Positions 1 through 5,797 of a DNA stretch of 5,797 nucleotides are shown one piece after another. The DNA comes from Desulfamplus sp. (lineage in GTDB: Bacteria; Desulfobacterota; Desulfobacteria; Desulfobacterales; Desulfobacteraceae), in assembly GCA_015231395.1 (NCBI GenBank), contig JADGBP010000060.1:3811-9607 (forward strand), given 5' to 3'. A program made the translations under genes and the position numbers. The notes beneath the pieces were generated by a model that was not told the origin of the DNA, ran no database searches, and worked only from the letters and a program-made list of their open reading frames with translations. Position 1 is the stretch's first letter; every line of letters begins with the position of its first letter.

Positions 1-1
1 C

Positions 2-1474
2 AGAATACATCAGATTGTATTGAATCTTATCAGTAATGCGGTAAAATTTACGGAAAAGGGAGAAATTTCAGTTTCTGTTAGCTGTTCAGAACATAAATAT
101 GTTAATCGTTCAGACCATCAGTATGAGAACGGTTCACAACATAAGTATGGGAGCAGTTCAGACCATCAGTATGAGAGCGGTTCAGAACATCAGTATGAGA
201 GCAGTTCAGATCATCAGTATGAGAATAGATCAGATTATAAGGATGAGAATGAAGAGCATGGACAAGAACAAGAAATATTAGAAATAATCATTGTTGTGAA
301 AGACACAGGCATCGGTATCCCTGAAAATAAGCTCAATACCATTTTTGAAAACTTTACACAGGCAGACGATACTATAACCAGAAAATACGGCGGAACCGGA
401 CTTGGATTAGCAATTTCCAAAAGATTGGCTGAAATGATGAATGGAAACATCGTGGTACAAAGCATCTTAGGTGAGGGTTCGTCCTTTGCTCTGCATCTGC
501 CGTTACCAGTTGCGGATAAAGATGGTATTTTATATGAAAAAAGGGCTGAACAGTTTGAGGCAGAAGGTTCTTCTGGAAAAATAATATTACCGTCTTGCAA
601 CGGAACTGCCCTGATTGTCGAAGATAACTTAATAAATATGCTGGTGATACGCACCTATTTATCCAAAATGGGATTTAATATTATTGAGGCAGCGAACGGA
701 AAAGAAGCTGTTAAAAAATATACAGAAAATGATATTGATCTTATTTTCATGGATATTCACATGCCGATAATGAACGGATTGGAAGCCACCAAAAAAATCC
801 GTGAATACGAAACCGGAAAAAAACGTACTCCAATTATTGCTCTGACCGCAGACGCTTTCAAAGATGACAAGGATTTGTGCATTGCTGAAGGCATGGATTT
901 TCATCTTGCAAAACCTTTCACACCAGAAGAGATTGTCAGAGCTATTCATTTACTTATTCCTGACAAGTTAAAATCAGGGGCTCAAAACAAGTTGAAATCA
1001 GAGACTCAAAGTGCCGAGTCAGACACTCAAATTGTCGAGTCAGAGACTCAAAGTGTCGAGTTAGACAATGCAAAATTAATCTCCAAACCTGCTGAATCCC
1101 AAAAGGATATGCTCGCTGAGATGGATAACAGTCATTTTCCAGTTTTTGACCGTCGCAATTTTCTTGGCAGGATCGAAAATAACATGGAAGTATATGATTA
1201 TGTTATCTCAAGATTTCTGGAAACTGTACCGGAAATTTTATCCAAGCTCTATGCAGTAATAGAAAAAGAGGAATTTAAAGATATCACTTTTCATGCTCAT
1301 GCCTTGAAAGGAACCTCTTTAACTATCGGAGCATGTCGTTTGTCAGACATTGCAAAACAGATTGAACAGACAGCTCGCAACAGTATGAGTATTGAAGATA
1401 TAAGAACTTTTTATGCCATGATTGAACCGGCTTTCAAGGAATTTTGCATCGAAGAGGAAAAACATCGCTCATAA
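2..1474 (+). CDS. Hybrid sensor histidine kinase (ATPase-receiver-Hpt), 5' end outside window
   Basis: This is the C-terminal part of a phosphorelay kinase that autophosphorylates and passes phosphate from its own receiver to an internal Hpt domain. The frame is open from base 2 and begins inside the N box (RIHQIVLNLISNAVKFT), so the TTG at 20 is not a real start; the sensor and dimerisation/His region lie upstream. Counting from the Leu codon at base 20, the ATPase shows G1 DTGIGI (95-100), F box FENFTQAD (109-116) and G2 GGTGLGL (124-130). The receiver follows at about 195-313 with acidic pair E201-D202, phospho-Asp D245 (bases 752-754), T276 and K298. An Hpt domain at about 375-480 carries HALKG with phospho-His H427 (bases 1298-1300). 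Two repeat-rich segments sit between strands of the ATPase and between receiver and Hpt. The architecture resembles BarA/ArcB-type hybrids; the signal sensed and the target regulator cannot be seen. Confidence 0.93.
   Translation, partial: RIHQIVLNLISNAVKFTEKGEISVSVSCSEHKYVNRSDHQYENGSQHKYGSSSDHQYESGSEHQYESSSDHQYENRSDYKDENEEHGQEQEILEIIIVVKDTGIGIPENKLNTIFENFTQADDTITRKYGGTGLGLAISKRLAEMMNGNIVVQSILGEGSSFALHLPLPVADKDGILYEKRAEQFEAEGSSGKIILPSCNGTALIVEDNLINMLVIRTYLSKMGFNIIEAANGKEAVKKYTENDIDLIFMDIHMPIMNGLEATKKIREYETGKKRTPIIALTADAFKDDKDLCIAEGMDFHLAKPFTPEEIVRAIHLLIPDKLKSGAQNKLKSETQSAESDTQIVESETQSVELDNAKLISKPAESQKDMLAEMDNSHFPVFDRRNFLGRIENNMEVYDYVISRFLETVPEILSKLYAVIEKEEFKDITFHAHALKGTSLTIGACRLSDIAKQIEQTARNSMSIEDIRTFYAMIEPAFKEFCIEEEKHRS
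86..253 (+). repeat. Seven tandem 24-bp in-frame repeats inside the kinase ATPase domain
   Basis: Seven consecutive 24-bp units start at 86, 110, 134, 158, 182, 206 and 230. The third and fourth to sixth units read like GTTCAGA-CATCAGTATGAG with small changes. Each unit encodes eight residues of the pattern S-[DEQ]-[HY]-[QK]-[YD]-x-x-x, for example SDHQYENG, SQHKYGSS, SDHQYESG and SEHQYESS; the last copy (SDYKDENE) is the most diverged. The array lies between the N box and the G1 box, where most kinases have only a short hairpin loop, so it probably forms a polar, flexible surface loop. The unit length is a multiple of three, so copy-number change would keep the frame. No spacers are present, so it is not a CRISPR array. 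Confidence 0.93.
965..1066 (+). repeat. Degenerate 24/21-bp repeats in the receiver-Hpt linker
   Basis: After the receiver domain the linker is built from two 24-bp units (965-988 and 989-1012, encoding KLKSGAQN and KLKSETQS) followed by 21-bp units (1013-1033, 1034-1054 and a partial at 1055-1066, encoding AESDTQI, VESETQS and VELD). The shared nucleotide core is close to GAGTCAGAGACTCAAAGT. The result is a charged, Ser/Thr/Gln-rich tether joining the receiver to the Hpt domain. Linkers of this kind tolerate length change, so a functional role beyond spacing is not implied. Confidence 0.8.
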
Positions 1475-1502
1475 TCCGGTCAACCCGACCATTAAAAGCA
1501 AA

Positions 1503-1589
1503 TGTATTTTCACGGTAAACCTCCATGACCGAATTTGGAATCAGGTCGCCCCCAACAATGAAAACCAAAATTTGTTTTTACGGTAAAAC
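1503..1589 (+). repeat. Pair of direct repeats upstream of hslV
   Basis: The 134-bp gap between the kinase and hslV contains two similar segments: TGTATTTTCACGGTAAAC at 1503-1520 and TGTTTTTACGGTAAAAC at 1573-1589, sharing the exact 8-mer ACGGTAAA. They lie 68-70 bp apart, the second ending 19 bp before the hslV start. They could be binding sites of a regulator or simply a small duplication. I see no convincing sigma-70 or heat-shock promoter and no hairpin terminator in this gap. Confidence 0.4.
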
Positions 1590-1591
1590 TT

Positions 1592-1596
1592 AAGGA
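1592..1596 (+). promoter_or_regulatory. Likely ribosome binding site of hslV
   Basis: AAGGA lies 12 nt before the ATG at 1609. The spacing is somewhat long but it is the only purine-rich SD-like stretch nearby, and the ATG it serves gives a protein aligned with the HslV family. Confidence 0.45.
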
Positions 1597-1608
1597 ATAT
1601 AGACAACT

Positions 1609-2145
1609 ATGACAGAACAATTTCACGGAACCACTATTCTCGCCCTTCGTCACAAGGGAAAAGTTGTTATGGCAGGCGATGGTCAGGTTACATTAGGAAA
1701 TACCATTACCAAACATCATGCCAAAAAGGTGCGCCGCATATATAACAACAAAATCATCACCGGATTTGCCGGAGCAACCGCCGATGCCCTTCACCTTGCA
1801 GAAAAACTGGAGCAGAAACTGGAGCGTTTCAATGGCAATCTTACCAGAGGTGCTGTTGAGCTTGCCAGAGAGTGGCGTACTGATAAATATTTGAGACGGC
1901 TTGAAGCCATGATGATTGCGGCAGATGAAACTTGTACATACCTTTTGTCTGGTAATGGAGACGTGATAGAGCCTGATGAGGGTGTTATAAGTATTGGCTC
2001 TGGAAGTGTGGCTGCCCACGCCGCAGCCTATGCTTTGATGTATCATACCGACCTTGAACCAAGAGCAATTGTAGAACAGGCAATGTCCATTGCGGCGTCG
2101 CTCTGTATTTATACCAATACCAACATAACCATTGAAGAAATATAA
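1609..2145 (+). CDS. hslV: ATP-dependent protease subunit HslV (ClpQ), threonine peptidase
   Basis: HslV forms the proteolytic double ring of the cytosolic HslVU (ClpQY) protease and cuts proteins unfolded by HslU. The 178-residue product has the usual family length. The start at 1609 gives a seven-residue leader (MTEQFHG) before TTI, so removal of it would expose catalytic Thr8 (mature Thr1), as in family members with longer leaders. Matching active-site residues are Asp24 in AGDGQ (mature Asp17) and Lys40 in KKVRR (mature Lys33). Other family signatures are [38 protein letters not shown] and CIYTNTNIT near the C-terminus. One local departure is [12 protein letters not shown], where many homologues, including the E. 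coli protein, have IGSGGPYA-AAA. The partner hslU is on the same strand but 975 bp further on, separated by an antitoxin/toxin pair instead of the usual short gap. Confidence 0.97.
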   Translation: MTEQFHGTTILALRHKGKVVMAGDGQVTLGNTITKHHAKKVRRIYNNKIITGFAGATADALHLAEKLEQKLERFNGNLTRGAVELAREWRTDKYLRRLEAMMIAADETCTYLLSGNGDVIEPDEGVISIGSGSVAAHAAAYALMYHTDLEPRAIVEQAMSIAASLCIYTNTNITIEEI

Positions 2146-2149
2146 ACAC

Positions 2150-2159
2150 ATCTTCAGTT
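2150..2159 (+). repeat. Left copy of flanking direct repeat ATCTTCAGTT
   Basis: ATCTTCAGTT starts four bases after the hslV stop codon and recurs exactly at 3061-3070, sixty bases before hslU. The similarity continues for 13 more bases on each side (GATATTTACACAA against AACATACACACAA, 9 of 13 identical). The two copies bracket the palindrome and the antitoxin/toxin genes, which suggests a duplicated hslV-hslU spacer. Confidence 0.55.
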
Positions 2160-2173
2160 GATATTTACACAAC

Positions 2174-2203
2174 AAGAGATATAAAAATAAGAGATATAAA
2201 AAT
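2174..2203 (+). repeat. Perfect tandem duplication of a 15-mer
   Basis: AAGAGATATAAAAAT occurs twice head to tail (2174-2188 and 2189-2203) in the AT-rich tail behind hslV. It is outside any convincing gene. It may reflect polymerase slippage; no function is evident. Confidence 0.85.
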
Positions 2204-2208
2204 AAAAA

Positions 2209-2328
2209 ATGTTTTTAGGAATGAGTCTTAAATAACTTACCCATTTCGGAATAGTCCACTGTTGATAGGCGTGTATTCCCGCTTTGTAAATGGGAACTTT
2301 ATTTCGTACTAATTCCTTAATATAACAT
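2209..2328. repeat. Approximately 120-bp imperfect palindrome, MITE-like or structured RNA
   Basis: The left arm 2214-2246 matches the reverse complement of 2288-2320 at 25 of 33 positions. The best blocks are AGGAAT with ATTCCT, AAATAA with TTATTT, and CCCATTT (2240-2246) with AAATGGG (2288-2294). With a small gap the outer ends also pair (ATGTT at 2209-2213 with AACAT at 2324-2328). Inside the central loop a second stem is possible between CGGAATA (2247-2253) and TATTCCCG (2274-2281). The whole would fold into one long interrupted hairpin as DNA or RNA. It sits between hslV and the antitoxin gene, at the left side of the segment that interrupts hslVU. It encodes no recognisable protein. It could be a non-autonomous mobile element, an hslV 3' processing/termination structure, or an operator of the toxin module. 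Confidence 0.7.
2298..2326 (+). promoter_or_regulatory. Weak candidate promoter of the antitoxin/toxin pair
   Basis: TATAAC (2321-2326) resembles a -10 box and lies 30 bp before the antitoxin ATG; 17 bp further upstream is TTTATT (2298-2303), a poor -35 match. Most of it overlaps the right arm of the palindrome, so arm binding or folding could affect transcription. This is a pattern match only, and AT-rich DNA gives such matches by chance. Confidence 0.2.
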
Positions 2329-2343
2329 CTACACAATTATTGC

Positions 2344-2350
2344 GAGGTGG
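2344..2350 (+). promoter_or_regulatory. Ribosome binding site that fixes the antitoxin start
   Basis: GAGGTGG is a strong Shine-Dalgarno sequence ending five bases before the ATG at 2356. An in-frame GTG at 2347 lies within this site, so it cannot sensibly be the initiation codon; the ATG is preferred. Confidence 0.75.
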
Positions 2351-2355
2351 GAACT

Positions 2356-2580
2356 ATGTACGCGGTTGAGTTCCAGACCAAAATAAAAAACGGAATTATT
2401 AAAATTCCTGAAAAGTTCAGAGTAAAATTAAAAGATAACGTGAAAGTTATTCTGTTGGCAGACTACTCAGAATATACGACAGACATCTTTTCCGATACAA
2501 TTGAGGAATTGTTGGAATCTCCTTTGAAAATAGCTGATTTCAGACCATATAAAAGAGAAGAAATCTATGACCGAGGATAA
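2356..2580 (+). CDS. AbrB/MazE-like antitoxin of a PIN toxin module (VapB-type)
   Basis: The 74-residue product has an N-terminal pattern like the AbrB/SpoVT swapped-hairpin DNA-binding fold: residues 1-35 read VEFQTKIKNGIIKIPEKF followed by R-x-K-L-K-D-N-V-K-V-I-L-L. The NG-x-I-x-IP-x-x-(FY)R-x-x-L core is the usual signature. The acidic C-terminal part (about 41-74, with DTIEELLESPLKIADF and YKREEIYDRG) is the sort of tail that wraps the toxin. By analogy with VapBC pairs it would neutralise the PIN RNase and bind its own promoter. Its last 14 bases overlap the toxin gene, indicating translational coupling. The identity as an antitoxin rests on fold-like pattern plus gene pairing; the exact family cannot be fixed by eye. 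Confidence 0.78.
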   Translation: MYAVEFQTKIKNGIIKIPEKFRVKLKDNVKVILLADYSEYTTDIFSDTIEELLESPLKIADFRPYKREEIYDRG

Positions 2581-2995
2581 GCAAAACCATGACAAAGTTT
2601 GCTTTATTGATTCAAATATCTGGCTGTATGCGTTTATCGAAACTCCTCATAAAACAGGCGTTGCTCAATCTCTCATAAAAAATAGAGATATTACGGTAAG
2701 CACGCAGGTGATAAATGAAGTTTGTGTGAATCTTATAAAAAAAGCTCATTTTCCCGAAAGAAAAATACGGAATTTGACCGAATCTTTTTATAATAAATAC
2801 AATGTGATTGAAATTAACAGAGACGTTCTTCTTAAAGCATGTGATATACGCGAAAAGCATAATTTCTCTTTTTGGGACAGCCTCATTGTAGCAAGTGCTT
2901 TAATTTGGAACAGTAAAATTTTGTATTCTGAAGATATGCAGGCTGATTTTGTTATTGAAGAAACCAGAATTGTTAATCCGTTTAGAATGAGCTAA
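2567..2995 (+). CDS. PIN-domain toxin, probable VapC-type ribonuclease
   Basis: The 142-residue protein has the length and acidic residues of a PIN nuclease: D15 in VCFIDSNIW, E51 in STQVINEVCVNL, D104 in FSFWDSLIVASAL, and D123 in ILYSEDMQ. These correspond to the metal-binding carboxylates that cut RNA (tRNA or rRNA in characterised VapC toxins); the actual target here is unknown. All of them are present, so the protein looks active. The ATG at 2567 lies within the antitoxin gene (14-base overlap) and is preceded by GAGAAG at 2555-2560 with six-base spacing, the classic antitoxin-first, toxin-second arrangement. Hand counts over four of its sequence lines give roughly 23-37% GC, against about 47% in sampled hslU lines, which fits a horizontally acquired module. 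Confidence 0.88.
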   Translation: MTEDKQNHDKVCFIDSNIWLYAFIETPHKTGVAQSLIKNRDITVSTQVINEVCVNLIKKAHFPERKIRNLTESFYNKYNVIEINRDVLLKACDIREKHNFSFWDSLIVASALIWNSKILYSEDMQADFVIEETRIVNPFRMS

Positions 2996-3060
2996 TCGGG
3001 GTATTTCTCCATAACATTCATTAACCTTTGCCTACCTACTACACTTGCCGATATGAAAAT

Positions 3061-3070
3061 ATCTTCAGTT
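3061..3070 (+). repeat. Right copy of flanking direct repeat ATCTTCAGTT
   Basis: This is the exact second copy of the 10-mer found just behind hslV at 2150-2159. Removing the DNA between the two copies would leave hslV and hslU about 64 bp apart, a plausible ancestral spacer. The remaining sequence between the toxin stop and hslU (2996-3120) holds no gene and no clear terminator, so hslU may be read through from upstream; its SD is weak (AGAGA at 3106-3110). Confidence 0.55.
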
Positions 3071-3120
3071 AACATACACACAATATAACAACATAAAAAA
3101 TATAAAGAGAAAAAAATATA

Positions 3121-4587
3121 ATGCTGAATGATCTTAAACCCCGTGAAATAGTAGAAAAACTTGACAGATATATAATTGGGCAGAAAAATGCGAAAAAATC
3201 GGTTGCCATTGCCCTTAGAAATCGCTGGAGAAGAAGGCAGGTGCCTGAAGATCTGCGAGATGAAATAGCACCAAAAAACATTATACTGATTGGATCTACA
3301 GGCGTGGGAAAAACAGAAATCGCAAGACGCCTTGCCAATCTTACCAACTCCCCTTTTTACAAGGTTGAGGCATCCAAATTTACGGAAGTCGGATATGTTG
3401 GCAGGGATGTAGAGTCCATGATTCGCGATCTTGTTGAACTGACAGTTAACAATGTAAAGGCAAAACAGCAGGAATCGGTTCAAGAAAAGGCTGCGACCAT
3501 TGCAGAGGAGCGGGTTCTTGATTTGCTCTTGCCTGGCTCTGAACCAAAACCAACCGTTTTTGCCCCCAATGGTTCGGAAGGAAACGGTTCTGGGGGAAGT
3601 GGCTCCGATGTCATTTCGTATGGCAACAGTGGTTCTGATGTTATGGATTCCATTCAGGAGAGTGAAAATAGTATCGATATTGTTACCCCGCCTTCTGACA
3701 AAAACATCTCTTCAACCCGTGAGAAGCTGCGGAAGATGCTCCGAGCCGGTAAGCTTGACAAGCGTCTTGTAGATATGGATGTTCCTTCCCGATCCATGCC
3801 CATGATTGAAATTTTTACCAATACCGGTATGGAGGAGATGGGAATCAACATGAAGGACATGCTTGGAAGCATGATGCCCAAAAATACCAAACGTCGGAAG
3901 GTCAAGGTTTCGGAAGCCATGAAAATCCTCTGTCAGGAAGAGGCGGCACATCTTGTGGATATGGAAAAGGTGACCACAGAAGCCGTGGAATTGGTAGAAC
4001 AGTCAGGTATTATTTTTTTAGATGAAATTGATAAAATTGCCACCAAGGGCGGGGGGCAGGGTCCTGAAGTCTCCAGAGAAGGGGTTCAGCGAGATCTGCT
4101 TCCAATTGTGGAGGGAAGCTCCGTGCCTACCAAATATGGCATTGTCAAGACCGATCATATACTTTTTATTGCATCAGGAGCATTTCATACATCAAAACCA
4201 TCTGATCTTATTCCTGAGCTTCAGGGCAGATTCCCCATACGGGTAGAGCTTCACTCTCTTGGCAAGGACGAATTTGCAAGAATTCTTACAGAACCCCGAA
4301 ACGCTCTTATTTTACAGTACATTGCATTGCTTCGTACTGAGGGCGTGGATATTGAATTTACAGATGACGCCATTGACCGGATTGCATCCATTGCCGTGGA
4401 TGTGAATGACAGAACGGAAAATATTGGTGCAAGGCGTCTGCATACCTTGATGGAAAAGCTTCTGGAAGATGTTCTTTTTGAAGCTCCTGACACCACTGAT
4501 GAGAAAATCATTGTTGACGCAGCCTTTGTGGACAAGCAGTTGATGGATATTGTCAAGGACGAGGATTTGAGCAGGTATATTTTATAG
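3121..4587 (+). CDS. hslU: HslU (ClpY), AAA+ ATPase subunit of the HslVU protease
   Basis: HslU is the hexameric unfoldase that recognises cytosolic substrates, uses ATP to unfold them and threads them into HslV. Visible elements: substrate/ATPase N-part with [22 protein letters not shown] (residues 17-38, split here by description only), Walker A GSTGVGKT (58-65), pore loop GYVG (91-94), Walker B IIFLDEID (297-304), [16 protein letters not shown], the R370 region ELQGRFPIR, and sensor-2 motif GARRLH (436-441). The C-terminus EDLSRYIL (481-488) is the conserved tail that docks into HslV and triggers it, so the pair should still interact. At 488 residues it is about 45 longer than the E. coli protein; the excess lies in a Gly/Ser/Asn-rich stretch of the I-domain. 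The ATG at 3121 gives the standard family N-terminus. No catalytic residue appears lost. Confidence 0.97.
   Translation: MLNDLKPREIVEKLDRYIIGQKNAKKSVAIALRNRWRRRQVPEDLRDEIAPKNIILIGSTGVGKTEIARRLANLTNSPFYKVEASKFTEVGYVGRDVESMIRDLVELTVNNVKAKQQESVQEKAATIAEERVLDLLLPGSEPKPTVFAPNGSEGNGSGGSGSDVISYGNSGSDVMDSIQESENSIDIVTPPSDKNISSTREKLRKMLRAGKLDKRLVDMDVPSRSMPMIEIFTNTGMEEMGINMKDMLGSMMPKNTKRRKVKVSEAMKILCQEEAAHLVDMEKVTTEAVELVEQSGIIFLDEIDKIATKGGGQGPEVSREGVQRDLLPIVEGSSVPTKYGIVKTDHILFIASGAFHTSKPSDLIPELQGRFPIRVELHSLGKDEFARILTEPRNALILQYIALLRTEGVDIEFTDDAIDRIASIAVDVNDRTENIGARRLHTLMEKLLEDVLFEAPDTTDEKIIVDAAFVDKQLMDIVKDEDLSRYIL
3568..3687 (+). repeat. Gly/Ser/Asn-rich expansion in the HslU I-domain
   Basis: Residues about 150-189 of HslU are low complexity. 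Two five-residue units NGSEG and NGSGG are adjacent (150-159), and SGSDV occurs at 160-164 and again at 170-174, ten residues apart (30 bp, codon starts 3598 and 3628). The segment sits between the conserved [10 protein letters not shown] and the [14 protein letters not shown] region, where the E. coli protein has only a short Gln-rich loop. It probably extends a disordered loop of the I-domain, the part that first contacts substrates. The reading frame is intact. Confidence 0.75.
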
Positions 4588-4657
4588 CAGTGGTACAAGA
4601 ATCTAAACGCTTAGATATTATATAGTTTTCCAGATAATTAAATTGGCAAGACCACTG
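4588..4657. repeat. Inverted repeats in the hslU-argB gap
   Basis: CAGTGGT (4588-4594), directly after the hslU stop, is the reverse complement of ACCACTG (4651-4657). Between them ATCTAA-ACGC-TTAGAT (4601-4616) can form a six-pair, AT-rich stem with a four-base loop. Neither is followed by a strong T-run, so this is at best a weak terminator or an mRNA 3' structure. The rest of the 177-bp gap holds no gene; TATATT at 4705-4710 could be a -10 box for argB but has no good -35 partner. Confidence 0.35.
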
Positions 4658-4764
4658 TAGTTGCCCTTCAAAATTGAGAATGCAGAAATATTTTTCTGGA
4701 AGTCTATATTATATTGCACACCGCAAACAAATTACATCGGAATCCGGAGCGAGATTAACTGATT

Positions 4765-5634
4765 ATGAATGTAGCAGATATATTAATTGAAGCACTGCCT
4801 TATATACGAAAGTTTTCAGGAAAAACTATTGTAGTCAAATATGGCGGACATGCAATGGTGGATGAAAATCTGAAAGAGGATTTTGCAAGTGACATAACCC
4901 TGCTTAAATATGTCGGGCTCAATCCCGTTGTGGTTCATGGAGGCGGTCCGCAGATCAACAAGGTATTGAGTTCAATGTGTATCACCCCGAGTTTTGTACG
5001 GGGAATGAGATACACTGACGGCGAGACTATGGACGTGGTGGAGATGGTGCTTGGCGGCAAGGTGAACAAAGAGATTGTTGCAAGAATCAACCGGAAAGGA
5101 GGTAAGACTGTTGGTCTTACCGGTAAGGATGGCAATCTTATAATTGCTGAAAAGATGACCATCTACCAGGAGAGTGAGGGTGATAATCCACCGGAAATCA
5201 TTGACCCGGGTATGGTGGGGCAGGTATCAAAAATCAATCCTGAAATCATTCACACTCTTACAGACAAAGGATTTATCCCAGTTATTGCCCCTGTTGGAGT
5301 GGGTGAAAGCGGGGAAACATATAACATTAATGCTGATCTTGTAGCATCCAAAATCGCATCCGCACTGCATGCTGAACGTCTCATCCTGATGACTGATGTC
5401 GATGGACTGCTTGATTCTGATTCAAATCTGCTCTCTTCGGTCGATGCTGCTGCCATAGATCGCATGATCCGCAGTGGTGATATCAATGGCGGCATGATTC
5501 CAAAGATGGAGTGTGCTCTTGAGGTTCTGCGGAACGGTGTCGCAAAATCACATATCATAAATGGAACCCGGTCTCATGCTCTTCTTCTGGAGCTGTTCAC
5601 AGACTCTGGCATTGGAACTCAAGTGACTTTATAA
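4765..5634 (+). CDS. argB: Acetylglutamate kinase (N-acetyl-L-glutamate 5-phosphotransferase)
   Basis: ArgB phosphorylates N-acetylglutamate with ATP, the second step of cytosolic arginine synthesis. The 289-residue product has the amino-acid-kinase motifs: VVKYGGHAM with K25, VVHGGGPQI (56-64), RGMRYTD (79-85), NINADLVASKIA (187-198), MTDVDGLL (209-216) and GGMIPKM with K247. It also has an N-terminal helix (ADILIEALPYIRKFSGK) before the first strand and a C-terminal H-x-L-x-x-E-x-F-T-D-x-GIGT element; both are traits of hexameric, arginine-inhibited enzymes, so feedback inhibition by arginine is likely. An in-frame stop at 4756-4758 leaves ATG 4765 as the only good start; GGAGCGAG at 4746-4753 may serve as SD with long spacing. 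No clear ArgR operator was seen. The gene follows hslU by 177 bp, and downstream, where I would expect argD on the same strand, lies an inverted argD-like fragment. Confidence 0.97.
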   Translation: MNVADILIEALPYIRKFSGKTIVVKYGGHAMVDENLKEDFASDITLLKYVGLNPVVVHGGGPQINKVLSSMCITPSFVRGMRYTDGETMDVVEMVLGGKVNKEIVARINRKGGKTVGLTGKDGNLIIAEKMTIYQESEGDNPPEIIDPGMVGQVSKINPEIIHTLTDKGFIPVIAPVGVGESGETYNINADLVASKIASALHAERLILMTDVDGLLDSDSNLLSSVDAAAIDRMIRSGDINGGMIPKMECALEVLRNGVAKSHIINGTRSHALLLELFTDSGIGTQVTL

Positions 5635-5641
5635 GTCTGAA

Positions 5642-5797
<156 letters not shown>

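Noticed and set aside
86..253. Possible CRISPR-like array
   Set aside because: The units are contiguous 24-bp copies without unique spacers, and lie in frame within a conserved domain.
99..281. A 60-codon plus-strand reading frame with repeating I-S-M-R-x-V-Q units
   Set aside because: It is the second reading frame of the 24-bp array within the kinase gene; the regular peptide follows from the DNA repeat. The kinase frame carries the conserved motifs on both sides.
2154..2336. Minus-strand 60-codon frame across the hslV-antitoxin gap
   Set aside because: It matches no family I recognise, covers both arms of the palindrome and AT-rich repeats, and lacks a clear ribosome binding site.
2347..2355. 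GTG at 2347 as antitoxin start
   Set aside because: The codon is inside the strong GAGGTGG ribosome binding site; ATG 2356 has correct spacing and begins the family-like N-terminus.
3654..3951. Minus-strand frames opposite hslU
   Set aside because: They are antisense shadows of the strongly conserved hslU frame, with no recognisable domain.

Overview
The window looks like a chromosomal segment of a Gram-negative bacterium, most plausibly a deltaproteobacterium (Desulfobacterota, Desulfobacterales-like). The basis is the order hslV - hslU - argB on one strand, which I recall from memory as typical of that group, together with the style of the multi-domain hybrid kinase. No search was possible, so the taxonomy is an inference.

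Layout. (1) Bases 2-1474, plus strand: the 3' part of a hybrid sensor kinase (ATPase, receiver and Hpt domains), cut by the left edge. Its ATPase domain carries seven tandem copies of a 24-bp, in-frame repeat, and its receiver-Hpt linker carries a second, shorter repeat array. (2) Bases 1609-2145: hslV, the threonine protease of the HslVU (ClpQY) machine. (3) Bases 2146-3120: a low-GC segment that separates hslV from its partner. It holds a tandem 15-mer, an approximately 120-bp imperfect palindrome, and a two-gene AbrB-like antitoxin / PIN-domain toxin module with overlapping reading frames. The exact 10-mer ATCTTCAGTT occurs on both sides (2150-2159 and 3061-3070), as if the module had been inserted into a short hslV-hslU spacer. 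(4) Bases 3121-4587: hslU, the AAA+ unfoldase, with a Gly/Ser/Asn-rich expansion in its I-domain. (5) Bases 4765-5634: argB, N-acetylglutamate kinase of arginine synthesis, with features of the arginine-inhibited type. (6) Bases 5642-5797, minus strand: a fragment of an ArgD-like aminotransferase, facing argB and ending about 11 codons after its PLP lysine. It is probably a broken gene.

How it fits together. HslV and HslU form one ATP-dependent protease and are usually encoded next to each other; here they are interrupted but look intact. ArgB makes the phosphorylated precursor used on the way to the ArgD substrate, and the inverted, truncated argD-like piece suggests a rearrangement just downstream of argB. 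The recurring theme is in-frame low-complexity expansion in surface loops (two arrays in the kinase, one in HslU) plus an insertion and a rearrangement around housekeeping genes. I found no RNA genes, CRISPR arrays, transposase genes or wholly new multi-gene system.
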